This document shows positions 39,195-47,904 of a DNA stretch of 63,008 nt, in pieces. This stretch comes from an uncultured Bacteroidales bacterium (GTDB lineage Bacteria; Bacteroidota; Bacteroidia; Bacteroidales; UBA932). The DNA lies in assembly GCA_905234285.1 (NCBI GenBank), contig CAJOHK010000028.1, positions 1 to 63,008 on the forward strand, in the 5' to 3' direction. Numbering within the stretch: position 1 is the stretch's first letter; the number at the start of each line of letters is the position of its first letter. Made by a program: the position numbers and the translations under genes. The notes beneath the pieces are model-generated. The model saw nothing but the letters and a program-made list of their open reading frames with translations. It was not told where the DNA came from and did not search any database.

Positions 39195-40976
39195 ATGGCG
39201 AGTTACCTTCAGATTGAGAATATTTCCAAGAGTTATGGACCCAAAGTGCTGTTCGAGCACATTGGGTTCAATATCAATGAAGGCGACAAAGTAGCGCTCA
39301 TTGCGCCCAATGGAACCGGCAAGACCTCCCTGTTAAGGATTCTGGCCGGAAAAGATGCCAGTGACAGTGGCGGCAAGGTGCTGTTCCTCAAGGACATTCG
39401 CATTGCCTTTCTGGAACAGGAATATGACTATGAGCCCGAAAAGAGCATCTTCCGGCAAATCATGGAAAGCTCGGCAGAGTGGACTGCCCACCTGGACACA
39501 GACCACCTCTGGCAGTACGAGCTCAAAGTGCGGCAGCTGCTGGACCAGTTCGGCCTCACCAACCCCGACAAACCCATGAAAGATCTCTCGGGTGGGGAAG
39601 TCAAACGCGTGGCCCTAACCCAGATGCTGGCCAGCGAGGCCGACTTCTACATCATGGACGAGCCCACCAACCACCTGGACATCGACGCCATCGAGTTTCT
39701 GGAGAGTCATCTCAAGCACAGCCGCTGCACCCTGTTCATGGTCACCCACGACCGCTATTTCCTGGACCGCGTGTGCAACACCGTCATGGAGCTGGACCGG
39801 GGCGGCATCTATATCTACCGCGGCGACTACATGAACTTCCTGGAAAAACGCCAGGAGCGTATTGACAACTACAACGCCGAAACCGAGAAAGTACGCAACC
39901 TCTACCGGCGGGAACTGGAATGGATGCACGCCAGCCCCTGTGCCCGCACCGGCAAGGCCAAGTACCGCAAGCAGGCCTTCTGGGAAATCAAGGAACGGGC
40001 CGATGACAGCTATGTCCAGAAGCAGGTGGACCTGAGCGAGACGCAGCAGAAGAGCACCTACCTGGGCAACAAGGTCATCAACTGCTCCCACGTGAGTTTC
40101 TGGTGGGAGAGCCGATGCTACCTCAAGGACTTTACCTACAATTTCCAACGCTATGAACGGGTGGGCATCGTAGGCCGGAACGCCAGCGGAAAAACCACCT
40201 TCCTGAACCTGATCACCGGCGGCTGGCGCCCCGAGCTGGGCGGCACGCTGGAAGGCGTCATCGACCTGGGCGAATCCCTCAAGATTGGCTACTACCACCA
40301 GAGTGGCATGCAGTTCAAACCCGGCCAGACCGTGCTGGAAACCGTAAACGACACGCATCTGCTGAGCCGGTTCCTCTTCCCCCACGACATGCTGCAAAAC
40401 CCCGTAGAACGCCTCTCTGGCGGTGAAAGAAGGCGCCTGTACCTCCTCACCATCCTCATGCAGCAACCCAACTTCCTCATCCTGGACGAGCCCACCAACG
40501 ACCTGGACATTGTCACCCTGGAAGTGCTGGAAGAATACCTGCAGGAGTTCAAGGGATCACTCATCATCGTTTCGCACGACCGTCACTTCCTGGACCGTCT
40601 GGTAGACCACCTGTTTGTCTTCTGCGGCGACGGCGAGGTCAAAGACTTCATTGGCAACTACACCGAGTACCGCTCGTTCATCAAAGACTACGAGGCCGAA
40701 AAGAAGAGAGACTCTTCGGCTCCGCAACGCCCCGCTCAAAATGACAAAAAGGTCCTGCCCCAAGCCAAGCGCAAACTCAGCTGGAAAGAGCAGCAGGAAC
40801 TGAAGGCGCTGGAAGAGCGTCTGCCGCAACTGGAAGCCGAAAAAAGCGAGCTGGAAGCCCAGCTCTCCAGCGGCGCACTTTCCGGCGATGCCCTCATGAC
40901 AGCATCGACCCGCTACGGCGCGCTCCAGGAAGAACTGGACGCCGCCGAGATGCGCTGGCTGGAACTCTCCGAATAG
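39195..40976 (+). CDS. ABC-F family ATPase, Uup-like
   Basis: 593 residues with two ABC domains and no membrane segments. Domain 1: Walker A APNGTGKTS, signature LSGGEVKR, Walker B YIMDEPTNHLD; domain 2: Walker A GRNASGKTT, signature LSGGERRR, Walker B LILDEPTNDLD. A C-terminal coiled coil (KEQQELKALEERLPQLEAE) is the Uup-type DNA-binding tail. ABC-F proteins act on the ribosome or on DNA repair intermediates. The linker before the tail (RDSSAPQRPAQNDKK, about 40702-40750) is encoded by a CTTCGGCTCCGCA...TCAAAATGACA stretch resembling a mosaic repeat. The frame is open upstream through array R2, but the promoter box places the start here. Confidence 0.9.
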   Translation: MASYLQIENISKSYGPKVLFEHIGFNINEGDKVALIAPNGTGKTSLLRILAGKDASDSGGKVLFLKDIRIAFLEQEYDYEPEKSIFRQIMESSAEWTAHLDTDHLWQYELKVRQLLDQFGLTNPDKPMKDLSGGEVKRVALTQMLASEADFYIMDEPTNHLDIDAIEFLESHLKHSRCTLFMVTHDRYFLDRVCNTVMELDRGGIYIYRGDYMNFLEKRQERIDNYNAETEKVRNLYRRELEWMHASPCARTGKAKYRKQAFWEIKERADDSYVQKQVDLSETQQKSTYLGNKVINCSHVSFWWESRCYLKDFTYNFQRYERVGIVGRNASGKTTFLNLITGGWRPELGGTLEGVIDLGESLKIGYYHQSGMQFKPGQTVLETVNDTHLLSRFLFPHDMLQNPVERLSGGERRRLYLLTILMQQPNFLILDEPTNDLDIVTLEVLEEYLQEFKGSLIIVSHDRHFLDRLVDHLFVFCGDGEVKDFIGNYTEYRSFIKDYEAEKKRDSSAPQRPAQNDKKVLPQAKRKLSWKEQQELKALEERLPQLEAEKSELEAQLSSGALSGDALMTASTRYGALQEELDAAEMRWLELSE

Positions 40977-41012
40977 CCGCCGGGCATCCACTCGTCTCCA
41001 CCGTCCTGCCTG

Positions 41013-41142
41013 GTGCACAAAAAAGGCCGAATTTGTTCACCAGATTCCGATTTTGACATTCTGGTGCACAAAAAAGACCGATTTTGTTCACCAGATCCCG
41101 ATTTTGGCATTCTGGGGCACAAAAATGGCCGAATTTGTTCCC
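41013..41142 (+). repeat. Paired-palindrome array R3 (3 units), right copy flanking the ABC-F gene
   Basis: Three 28-bp units at 41013, 41064 and 41115 (period 51) of the form GTGCACAAAA...TTTGTTCAC, separated by two 23-bp spacers that themselves have CAGA...TCTG ends. The last unit has the compensated GGG...CCC stem. Opposite orientation to R2 on the other side of the ABC-F gene. Confidence 0.9.
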
Positions 41143-41232
41143 CAGATTCCTGGACTTTAGCACGGCGGAGAGCCGACAGGTGAATTATCCAAAAAACTTA
41201 ATAAAAGATAGGTATTTTTGAAAAAAAATTAT

Positions 41233-41240
41233 TTATCTTT
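41233..41240 (+). promoter_or_regulatory. -7 box (TATCTTTG) for the ROK gene
   Basis: Consensus box 25 bases upstream of the ATG at 41266. Confidence 0.65.
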
Positions 41241-41265
41241 GCTCCCGGTACATAATTATTATGCT

Positions 41266-42468
41266 ATGAGAGAGACGTTCCTGGAAAAGAAAGACAATAA
41301 GAATTCCCTCTTAAAGAAAACCATCCTGTATCTTTGCATCGAGCGGGGAGAGCACAGCATTGCAGCCATCAGCGAAGCCATAGGGGCATCAGTCCCTACG
41401 GCTACCAAACTTATTGGTGAGCTCATGGAAGAGGGGTTCATGATCGATTTGGGCAAGTCGGGTACATCCGGAGGCCGCAGGCCTTCCATTTATGGCCTGA
41501 ATCCAGATGCCGGCTATTTCCTGGGCGTGGATATCCGTAATACCCACGCCAGCGTTGCCGTCACCGACTTCAAGGGCGGCCTGCTCACTTTCAAGGACGA
41601 CATCCCCTTCCAGATGGAGGCCAATGAGGAGGCCGTGCACCGTGTGGCTTCTTCCATCAGGGAGTTCATCGACAAGGAGAACCTGGACTGGAACCGCATC
41701 ATGGGCCTGGGCGTGAGCATCCCCGGTCGTGTAAACCCCGTTACCGGTTACAGCAACAGCTATTCCTTTGATCCTTCCCGTCCCATCAGCGATATCCTGG
41801 CCGAGGATTTGAACCTGCACGTAGTGCTGGAGAACGACTCCCGCGCCATGACCTACGGCGAGTACCTGGGCGGAGGCCTCAAGGAGAAGAACATGCTCTT
41901 TGTGAATGTGAGCTGGGGCTTGGGCATGGGCATGATCATGGACGGCCGCCTGTATTACGGAACTTCCGGCTACAGTGGCGAGTTTGGCCATTTCCCGCTG
42001 CTGGACAACGGCCAGATGTGCCGCTGCGGCAAGCTGGGCTGCCTGGAAACGGGCGCTTCGGGATCGGCCATGGTGCGCATGATAGGGGAGGCTCTCTCGG
42101 CCGGGCGCGTATCTTCGCTGGCCAAAAAGTATAAGGCCGAAGGCCGGGTGAACCTGAACGACGTGTTCGCTGCCATCAAGAGCGAGGATATCCTGGCCAT
42201 TGAGACGGTGGAAAAGATTGGCACCAACTTGGGCAAAGGCTTGGCCGGACTCATCAATATCTTCAATCCGGAACTGGTGGTCATCGGCGGAAAAATGGCC
42301 GTGGCGGCAGGGGATTATCTCATGCTGCCCATCCGTACGGCCATCAAGCGGCACGTGCTCAACATTGCCAACCAAGATACGGCCATTAAACTGTCACAGC
42401 TCAAGCAGAAGGCCGCCCCGTTCGGCGCCTCGCTGCTGGTCCGCAGCCGTATGTTAGGAATCCTGTAA
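41266..42468 (+). CDS. ROK-family transcriptional regulator/sugar kinase
   Basis: 400 residues. An N-terminal winged helix (AISEAIGASVPTATKLIGEL, about 41-60) precedes a ROK domain with GVDIRNTHASVAVTD (phosphate 1 site), the GYSGEFGH segment and the zinc site CRCGKLGCLE. Proteins with this layout (NagC, Mlc, XylR types) are usually sugar-responsive repressors. The DxGxT motif is altered to DIRNTH and the catalytic-base region reads ENDSRAM, so kinase activity is possible but not assured. The aminotransferase gene follows after three bases. Promoter TATCTTTG at 41233. Confidence 0.85.
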   Translation: MRETFLEKKDNKNSLLKKTILYLCIERGEHSIAAISEAIGASVPTATKLIGELMEEGFMIDLGKSGTSGGRRPSIYGLNPDAGYFLGVDIRNTHASVAVTDFKGGLLTFKDDIPFQMEANEEAVHRVASSIREFIDKENLDWNRIMGLGVSIPGRVNPVTGYSNSYSFDPSRPISDILAEDLNLHVVLENDSRAMTYGEYLGGGLKEKNMLFVNVSWGLGMGMIMDGRLYYGTSGYSGEFGHFPLLDNGQMCRCGKLGCLETGASGSAMVRMIGEALSAGRVSSLAKKYKAEGRVNLNDVFAAIKSEDILAIETVEKIGTNLGKGLAGLINIFNPELVVIGGKMAVAAGDYLMLPIRTAIKRHVLNIANQDTAIKLSQLKQKAAPFGASLLVRSRMLGIL

Positions 42469-42471
42469 TCT

Positions 42472-43662
42472 ATGCCGTCCCTGTCAGCCCGCGGCATTCA
42501 GATGCCGTCTTCTCCTATCCGGAAACTCGCACCCTTGGCCGATGCAGCCAAGTGCGAGGGCGTGAAGGTATACCATCTCAATATCGGCCAGCCCGATTTA
42601 CCCACCCCGCAAAAAGGACTGGATGCCCTCAAGGCCATTACCCGGACCACCCTGGAGTACAGCCCCTCGGACGGTTTCCTGAGCCTCCGTACCAAGTTCT
42701 CGGGCTATTACAAGCGATTTGGCCTGGAGGTGGGGCCGGAAGAGATGATTGTCACGACAGGCGGCTCGGAGGCCATTCTCTTTAGCTTCATAGCTTGCCT
42801 CAATCCCGGGGACGAGGTCATTATGGTGGAGCCCGGCTATGCCAACTACATCTCCTTTGCCCAGACGGCAGGCGTGGTGGTGAAAACGGTGACCTCGACC
42901 ATCGAAAACGGCTTTGCCCTGCCGCCGGTAGAGGCCTTTGAAGAGGCCGTTACCCCCAGAACCAAGGCTATTCTGCTTTGCAATCCATCCAACCCCACCG
43001 GTTATGTCTATACGCCGGAAGAATTGCAGCAAATCAAGGAAACGGTGGTAAAGCACGACCTTTTCCTCTTCTCCGACGAGGTGTACCGGGAGTTCAATTA
43101 CAGTGGAAAACCCTACGTGAGCGCCCTTTCCCTGGGCATTCCGGAACATGTGGTGGTCATTGACTCGGTGAGCAAGCGTTACTCGGAGTGCGGCATCCGC
43201 ATCGGTATGGTGGTGACGCATAACAAGCAGGTGCGCAGCACCATCATGAAGTATTGCCAGGCCCGCCTGAGCCCGCCCCTGCTGGGCCAGATAGTGGCCG
43301 AAGCCTCCATCGACGGAACGGAGGACTATGCCCGCGCGTGCTTCGAGGAATACAAGGCCCGCCGGGACTTCTTTATCAAGGGTCTTAACGCCATTCCGGG
43401 CGTGTGCTCGCCCATGCCACAGGGTGCTTTTTATACCGTAGTTTCCCTTCCCGTGGCCGATGCCGAGGATTTCTGCCGCTGGCTCCTTACCGACTTCCGC
43501 CAGAACGGCGAAACCGTGATGATGGCCCCCGCTGCCGGTTTCTATAGCACCCCGGGCCTGGGAACCAACCAGGTGCGCATGGCCTATGTGCTCAGAATAG
43601 AAGACCTGGCCCGTTCCCTGGAACTGCTGAGAGCCGCACTTGAGCAGTACAAATCCCGCTAA
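42472..43662 (+). CDS. Pyridoxal-phosphate-dependent aminotransferase (class I/II)
   Basis: 396 residues, fold type I. PLP lysine Lys235 in DSVSKRYSECG, with Asp202 and Tyr205 (SDEVYREF) and Asn171-Pro (CNPSNPTG) as cofactor contacts. The set LNIGQPDLPTP, YSPSDGFLSLR, GGSEAILF is typical of aspartate/aromatic aminotransferases of the AspB type. The exact substrate cannot be decided. It follows the ROK gene by three bases and likely shares its transcript. Confidence 0.9.
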   Translation: MPSLSARGIQMPSSPIRKLAPLADAAKCEGVKVYHLNIGQPDLPTPQKGLDALKAITRTTLEYSPSDGFLSLRTKFSGYYKRFGLEVGPEEMIVTTGGSEAILFSFIACLNPGDEVIMVEPGYANYISFAQTAGVVVKTVTSTIENGFALPPVEAFEEAVTPRTKAILLCNPSNPTGYVYTPEELQQIKETVVKHDLFLFSDEVYREFNYSGKPYVSALSLGIPEHVVVIDSVSKRYSECGIRIGMVVTHNKQVRSTIMKYCQARLSPPLLGQIVAEASIDGTEDYARACFEEYKARRDFFIKGLNAIPGVCSPMPQGAFYTVVSLPVADAEDFCRWLLTDFRQNGETVMMAPAAGFYSTPGLGTNQVRMAYVLRIEDLARSLELLRAALEQYKSR

Positions 43663-43669
43663 TTTTACT

Positions 43670-43677
43670 TAAATTTG
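43670..43677 (+). promoter_or_regulatory. -7 box (TAAATTTG) for the HsdR_N-domain gene operon
   Basis: TAnnTTTG ending 4 bases before the GTG start at 43682, so the transcript may be leaderless. Confidence 0.5.
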
Positions 43678-43681
43678 TGCC

Positions 43682-44122
43682 GTGGTTCACGAAGCGTATA
43701 TCTGGGACCCTCTGCGGCGCAAAAGCGTAAGGAACACCCCCGAGGAAGCCGTGCGGCAATGGTTCATTTCCGTGCTGCACCAGGGTATGCATATCCCTGA
43801 GCACATGATGGGCTCGGAGGTTTCTTTCCGTCACGGCGCCAAGGATTACCGGGCCGATATAGTGGTGTACGACCGCACGGCCCGTCCGCTCATGCTGGTA
43901 GAATGCAAGCGCCCGGAGGTGACGCTGGACCAGGCGGTGGTAGACCAGGCCATCCGCTATTGCAACGAGTTGGAAGTGAAGTATATAGGCATTACCAACG
44001 GGAAAAAGACCTTTCTCTTCGAGCGCACGGCCGACGGCTGGCAATTTATGCAAAACGCCCCTGTTTGGGAAGATATGATCGGAGGTACGGAGCGAAGCGA
44101 CCCAGGGGGTCTGGGGGATTAG
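43682..44122 (+). CDS. Type I restriction enzyme HsdR N-terminal-like nuclease domain protein
   Basis: 146 residues starting with GTG. The PD-(D/E)XK pattern of HSDR_N_2 proteins is visible: YRADIVVYDR supplies the Asp and MLVECKRPEV supplies E-x-K, with QAIRYCNEL behind it. These stand-alone domains are a conserved Bacteroidales gene often found near holA, as here, and are not by themselves restriction systems. The last residues (GGTERSDPGGLGD) are encoded by repeat sequence (GGAGCGAAGCGA and the GGGGG/CCCCC hairpin), so the natural C-terminus may have been replaced. Confidence 0.8.
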   Translation: MVHEAYIWDPLRRKSVRNTPEEAVRQWFISVLHQGMHIPEHMMGSEVSFRHGAKDYRADIVVYDRTARPLMLVECKRPEVTLDQAVVDQAIRYCNELEVKYIGITNGKKTFLFERTADGWQFMQNAPVWEDMIGGTERSDPGGLGD

Positions 44123-44172
44123 GCCCCCAGCAAGTCGAAAGGCTTTTGTTATCTGAGCGAAGCGAAAATGAC
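44090..44172. repeat. GAGCGAAGCGA mosaic repeat with GGGGG/CCCCC hairpin
   Basis: Two copies of GAGCGAAGCGA (44092-44102 and 44155-44165) bracket a hairpin CTGGGGG...CCCCCAG (44111-44130) that spans the stop codon of the HsdR_N gene. The second copy continues AAAATGAC, whose ATG is the start codon of the CCA-adding enzyme frame. Related sequence occurs at 9732-9776 (reverse orientation) and within the ABC-F linker. Confidence 0.5.
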
Positions 44173-45597
44173 TATTACCGAAGGATATTTGGAGAATCCG
44201 GTGTTTAAGCTGGTGAGTGACACGGCCAGGGAGTTGGGCGTGCGGGCCTTCGTGATTGGCGGGTATGTACGCGACTGCTTCCTGGGTAGCCCCAACAAGG
44301 ATATCGACATTGTAGTGGAGGGCAGCGGCATCGCCCTGGCCGAAGCCGTGGCAAAAAAATGCAAGGCCCGGGTGAGCGTGTTCCGCAACTTCGGCACTGC
44401 CATGCTCAAGTATCACGGCATGGAAGTGGAGTTCGTGGGCGCCCGCAAGGAGTCCTACAACCGCGATTCCCGCAAACCCATTGTAGAAGACGGCACGCTC
44501 GAGGAAGACCAGCTGCGCAGAGACTTCACCATCAATGCCATGGCCTTCTCCCTGCAGGCCGAAGATTATGGCGCCCTGGTAGATCCTTTCGGTGGCATCA
44601 GGGACTTGGCGGCCGGCATCATCCGCACGCCGCTGGAGCCGGAACAGACCTATTCCGACGGCGGGCTATTAGATTTGCCACCCGCCTGAGCACGCCGGTT
44701 CATAAGTTCATTATTGTCCCCGAGAGCCTCCAGGCCATGAAGAATATGGCAGACCGGCTCCAGATTCTGAGCCGGGAGCGTATTGTGGAGGAGCTCAACA
44801 AAATGCTCCTGACCCGCCAGCCTTCCATGGCCTTTGAGCTGCTGGAAGAGACGGGGCTCCTAAAGGAATTCCTGCCGGAACTGAGCCGCCTCAAAGGCGT
44901 TGAAACCGTTGACGGAAAAGGCCATAAAGAAAACTTTACCCATACCCTCCAAGTGCTGGACAATGTGGTCCGGTTCGAGGAGGAAGAGGGCCGGGAACCC
45001 AACCTCTGGCTGCACTGGGCGGCCCTTTTACACGACATCGGCAAGCCAGCCAGCAAGCGCTATGTGCCCGGGCAGGGCTGGACTTTCCACGGGCATGAGG
45101 TGGTGGGAGCCCGCATGGTGCCGGCCATCTTCCAAAAGCTCAAGATGCCGCTGAACGAGAAGATGAAATACGTCCAAAAGCTGGTGAACCTGCACTTGCG
45201 TCCCATCGCCCTGGTAGACGACGAAGTCACCGACAGCGCCGTACGCCGTCTCCTTTTTGACGCCGGCGAGGACATTGACGACCTCATGCTCCTGTGCAAC
45301 GCCGACATCACGTCCAAGAATCCCGCCAAGGTGGCCCGTCTGCGCCACAATTTTGACGAGGTGAAGGCCAAGATGGCCGAGGTGGAAGCCAAGGACGAGA
45401 TCCGCAACTGGAAAAACCCCATCACCGGCGAATACATCATGGAGGTCTTTGGCCTGGAACCGTGCAACACTATCGGCCAGCTCAAGGAAATGATCAAAAA
45501 CGCCGTTCTGGACGGGGAAATCCCTTATACCTTCGAGGCGGCCGATGCGTTCCTGCGCGCCAAGGCGGCCGAAATGGGACTGAAAGCCCATGATTGA
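44168..45597 (+). pseudogene. cca: CCA-adding enzyme (tRNA nucleotidyltransferase, HD-domain type), disrupted by a short deletion
   Basis: Class II nucleotidyltransferase. Frame 1 (44168-44689) has GGYVRDCFLG, the catalytic DIDIVVEG, the FGTAML strand and RRDFTINAMAF. It runs to TPLEPEQTYSDG and then shifts. Family sequence resumes in another frame as RAIRFATRLS followed by ERIVEELNKML and a C-terminal HD domain (HWAALLHDIGKPAS, FHGHEVVG), ending at 45597. Between YSDG and RAIRFA the family has a conserved segment of the type DDPLRMxR, absent in every frame, so about 16 nt are missing at about 44660-44666. As both tRNAs here lack encoded CCA, this enzyme should be needed; a sequence error or a second copy is likely. 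Confidence 0.85.
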
Positions 45598-46534
45598 CCA
45601 GTACATAGCGTACATCAGGGATGTCCGGAGGTATTCCCCCCGGACGCAGGAATTGTACCGGGAGGCGCTGGAGGATTACCAGTCTTTTTGCGGAGGGATG
45701 GACCTCATCCCTTCCCGTATCCGGGAATACGAGGCGCACTTGATTGATCAGGGCCTCAAGTCGCGCACGGTGCACCTGCACCTGAGCGCTCTCAGCGGGT
45801 ACTGCAACTATTTAATAAAGGAAGGAACCATCAAGTCCAATCCCGTGCGGACTGTGCGCCGTCCCAAGATGGAAAAACGGCTGCCGGAATATTATACCCA
45901 AAAGTCCATGGCCGGTTACATGCAGGAATCGGCCCATGAGGCGGGGGAGGAAGAACTGCAGCTGCTGCTCACGCTCAAACCCACTGAACATCTGGCCAAA
46001 GAACTCTATAACAGGCGCTTGCGCCGGCTCATCATCAGCCTTTTGTACGGGACTGGCATCCGGAGGGCCGAGCTTATCGGCCTGGAAGTGGGGAACGTGG
46101 ACCTCTCCCGCGCTACACTGCGGGTGCGGGGCAAGGGCGATAAAATGCGAGAAATTCCCCTCATTCCTTCGCTCATTCAAGAAATTTCACTATATTTACG
46201 TGCGGCTAGTTTCATGGCGGGTGCCCGTCCTTCGGATGCCCCCCTTCTGGTCACGGAAAAAGGCGGCGCACTGTATCCCGCTTTTGTAGACCGGGCGGTA
46301 AAGACAGAACTTGGCGGCAGCGGCATCACCGGGAGGAAATCCCCCCACGTGCTCAGGCACTCCTTAGCAACGGCCCTTCTGGACCAGGGAGCAGACCTCA
46401 ACGCCATCAAAGAGATGCTGGGCCACAGTTCGCTGGCAGCCACAGAGGTATACACGCACAACTCCGTGGAACGGCTCAAGACACAATACATGAACGCCCA
46501 TCCCCGGGCAAAAAACGAAGACAAACATGATTAA
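45590..46534 (+). CDS. Tyrosine recombinase, XerC/XerD-like
   Basis: 314 residues. SAM-like N-terminal DNA-binding domain (about 1-90) and a catalytic domain with all residues: Arg158 (GTGIRRAEL), Lys182 (RGKGDKMRE), His253 and Arg256 (HVLRHSLAT), His279 (LGHSSL) and Tyr288 (VYTHNSVERL). The size and the conserved neighbour hpf point to a chromosome-dimer-resolving Xer enzyme rather than a phage integrase. It overlaps the cca stop and the hpf start by a few bases. Confidence 0.88.
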   Translation: MIDQYIAYIRDVRRYSPRTQELYREALEDYQSFCGGMDLIPSRIREYEAHLIDQGLKSRTVHLHLSALSGYCNYLIKEGTIKSNPVRTVRRPKMEKRLPEYYTQKSMAGYMQESAHEAGEEELQLLLTLKPTEHLAKELYNRRLRRLIISLLYGTGIRRAELIGLEVGNVDLSRATLRVRGKGDKMREIPLIPSLIQEISLYLRAASFMAGARPSDAPLLVTEKGGALYPAFVDRAVKTELGGSGITGRKSPHVLRHSLATALLDQGADLNAIKEMLGHSSLAATEVYTHNSVERLKTQYMNAHPRAKNEDKHD

Positions 46535-46817
46535 TGTAAAGTCCCTCAAGTTCAACGCAGACGAGAAGCTGCTGGACTACATCGAGAAGAAAGTTGGTAA
46601 AGTAGAGAAGTTCTTCGACAACCTCGGCGACATTGACGTCACCCTAAGCCTCCTTCCAGAAGCCGAGAACAAGTGTGTCAAACTCCAAACCCACATGCCC
46701 GGCGAGGACCTGATTATCGAGCGTAACGCCCGCACCTTCGAGGATGCCGTTACAGAGGCCGCCGATGCCCTCAAGGAAAAGATTGTCCGCGCCAAGGAAA
46801 AGAAATTCGCCAAATAG
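46527..46817 (+). CDS. hpf: Ribosome hibernation promoting factor (short HPF/RaiA)
   Basis: 96 residues, the short form. Has the beta-alpha-beta-beta-beta-alpha pattern of RaiA/HPF: LKFNADEKLLDYIEKKVGK, then VTLSLLPE, LIIERNARTFEDAVTEAAD, and a basic C-terminal helix. It binds the 30S decoding centre of idle ribosomes. Its start overlaps the Xer gene by 8 bases and holA begins immediately after its TAG. Confidence 0.92.
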   Translation: MINVKSLKFNADEKLLDYIEKKVGKVEKFFDNLGDIDVTLSLLPEAENKCVKLQTHMPGEDLIIERNARTFEDAVTEAADALKEKIVRAKEKKFAK

Positions 46818-47855
46818 GTGGCCGGGAAATCCTACATAGAGACCCACAGACAGGTCCAAAGCATACTTGAAGATGTCCGTAGCGGCATCTTCAAGTATGT
46901 ATACCTGCTCATGGGAGAAGAACCCTATTACCCGGATCTGGTTTGCGATGCCATCATAGACCATTGCTTGCAGGACTGGGAAAAGGACTTTAACGAGACC
47001 ATCTGCTACGGCGCCGACGTAGACGCCGATACCGTCATCACCGCCGCCCGCCGCTTCCCCATGATGGCCGACAGGCAGCTGGTGGTGGTCAAGGAGGCCC
47101 AGCAGATGAAGTCGCTGGAGGAGCTGGCGCTCTATTGCCAGCAGCCGCTGGACAGCACCGTGCTTGTAATCCTGATGCACGGCGCATCGGCCGATAAACG
47201 CAAATCGCTGTACAAAACCGTCCTCAAAACGGGTGTAGTGGTAGAATCCAATGCGCTTAGGGATTATGAGCTGCCTCAATGGATCTCTACCTATTACGAG
47301 GGCAGGGGACTGCGCATCCACCCGGAAGCCGCCCGTCTGCTGGCCGAGCAAGCCGGCACCGATTTGGGAAAGATTGCTATAGAGACCGACAAAATGCTCA
47401 AGAACCTCCCGGAAGGCATTCAGGAGGTGTCGGTTGCCGATATAGAAAAGAATGTAGGCATCAGCCGGCAGTTCAGCGTTTTCGAGCTCACCAAGTGCCT
47501 GAGCTACCGCCAGGCGCCGCAGGCGCTCAAGATAGCCGCCCATATCGGCGAGGCGCCGCGTTTTGCCCTTCCCATGGTGGTGGCGCCCCTGTTTACGCAC
47601 TTCAGCCGCATTCTCAAGTATCATGCCCTGCTGCCCACCCGCCCGGCCCCGGCCGATGCAGCCAAAGTTCTGGGCGTGAATCCCTACTTCCTTAAAGAGT
47701 ACGATGCCGCGGTGCGCAATTACCGCCTGGACCAGTGCTCGGCCATTATTTCCCTCCTGTGCGATTACGATTACAAGGGAAAAGGCGGCGAAGCCGGGGA
47801 ATCCAGCCCCTCCGAACTGTTCATGGAGCTGGTGACAAAAATTCTTTGCGTTTGA
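46818..47855 (+). CDS. holA: DNA polymerase III delta subunit
   Basis: 345 residues, GTG start immediately after the hpf stop. Clamp-loader subunit that opens the beta sliding clamp. Features are YLLMGEEPYYPD (the degenerate nucleotide site), FPMMADRQLVVVKEAQQM, LEKTVLVI-like DSTVLVILMHG, the delta-type domain II with AARLLAEQAGTDLGKIAIETDKM, and a C-terminal collar domain. Sequence is divergent, as usual for Bacteroidota delta subunits. Confidence 0.88.
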   Translation: MAGKSYIETHRQVQSILEDVRSGIFKYVYLLMGEEPYYPDLVCDAIIDHCLQDWEKDFNETICYGADVDADTVITAARRFPMMADRQLVVVKEAQQMKSLEELALYCQQPLDSTVLVILMHGASADKRKSLYKTVLKTGVVVESNALRDYELPQWISTYYEGRGLRIHPEAARLLAEQAGTDLGKIAIETDKMLKNLPEGIQEVSVADIEKNVGISRQFSVFELTKCLSYRQAPQALKIAAHIGEAPRFALPMVVAPLFTHFSRILKYHALLPTRPAPADAAKVLGVNPYFLKEYDAAVRNYRLDQCSAIISLLCDYDYKGKGGEAGESSPSELFMELVTKILCV

Positions 47856-47879
47856 TATTGCAAAACAATAATTATTTAC

Positions 47880-47887
47880 TATATTTG
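47880..47887 (+). promoter_or_regulatory. -7 box (TATATTTG) for the ABC exporter operon
   Basis: TAnnTTTG 17 bases upstream of the ATG at 47905. Confidence 0.6.
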
Positions 47888-47904
47888 CCAAAACTTTTAT
47901 TGAT

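Noticed and set aside
43682..44122. Part of an active type I restriction system
   Set aside because: Only the HsdR_N-like nuclease domain is present; stand-alone copies next to holA are a conserved Bacteroidales feature and there is no hsdM or hsdS.
45590..46534. Phage or conjugative-element integrase
   Set aside because: Size, residues and position before hpf and holA fit a resident Xer recombinase, and no other mobile-element genes surround it.
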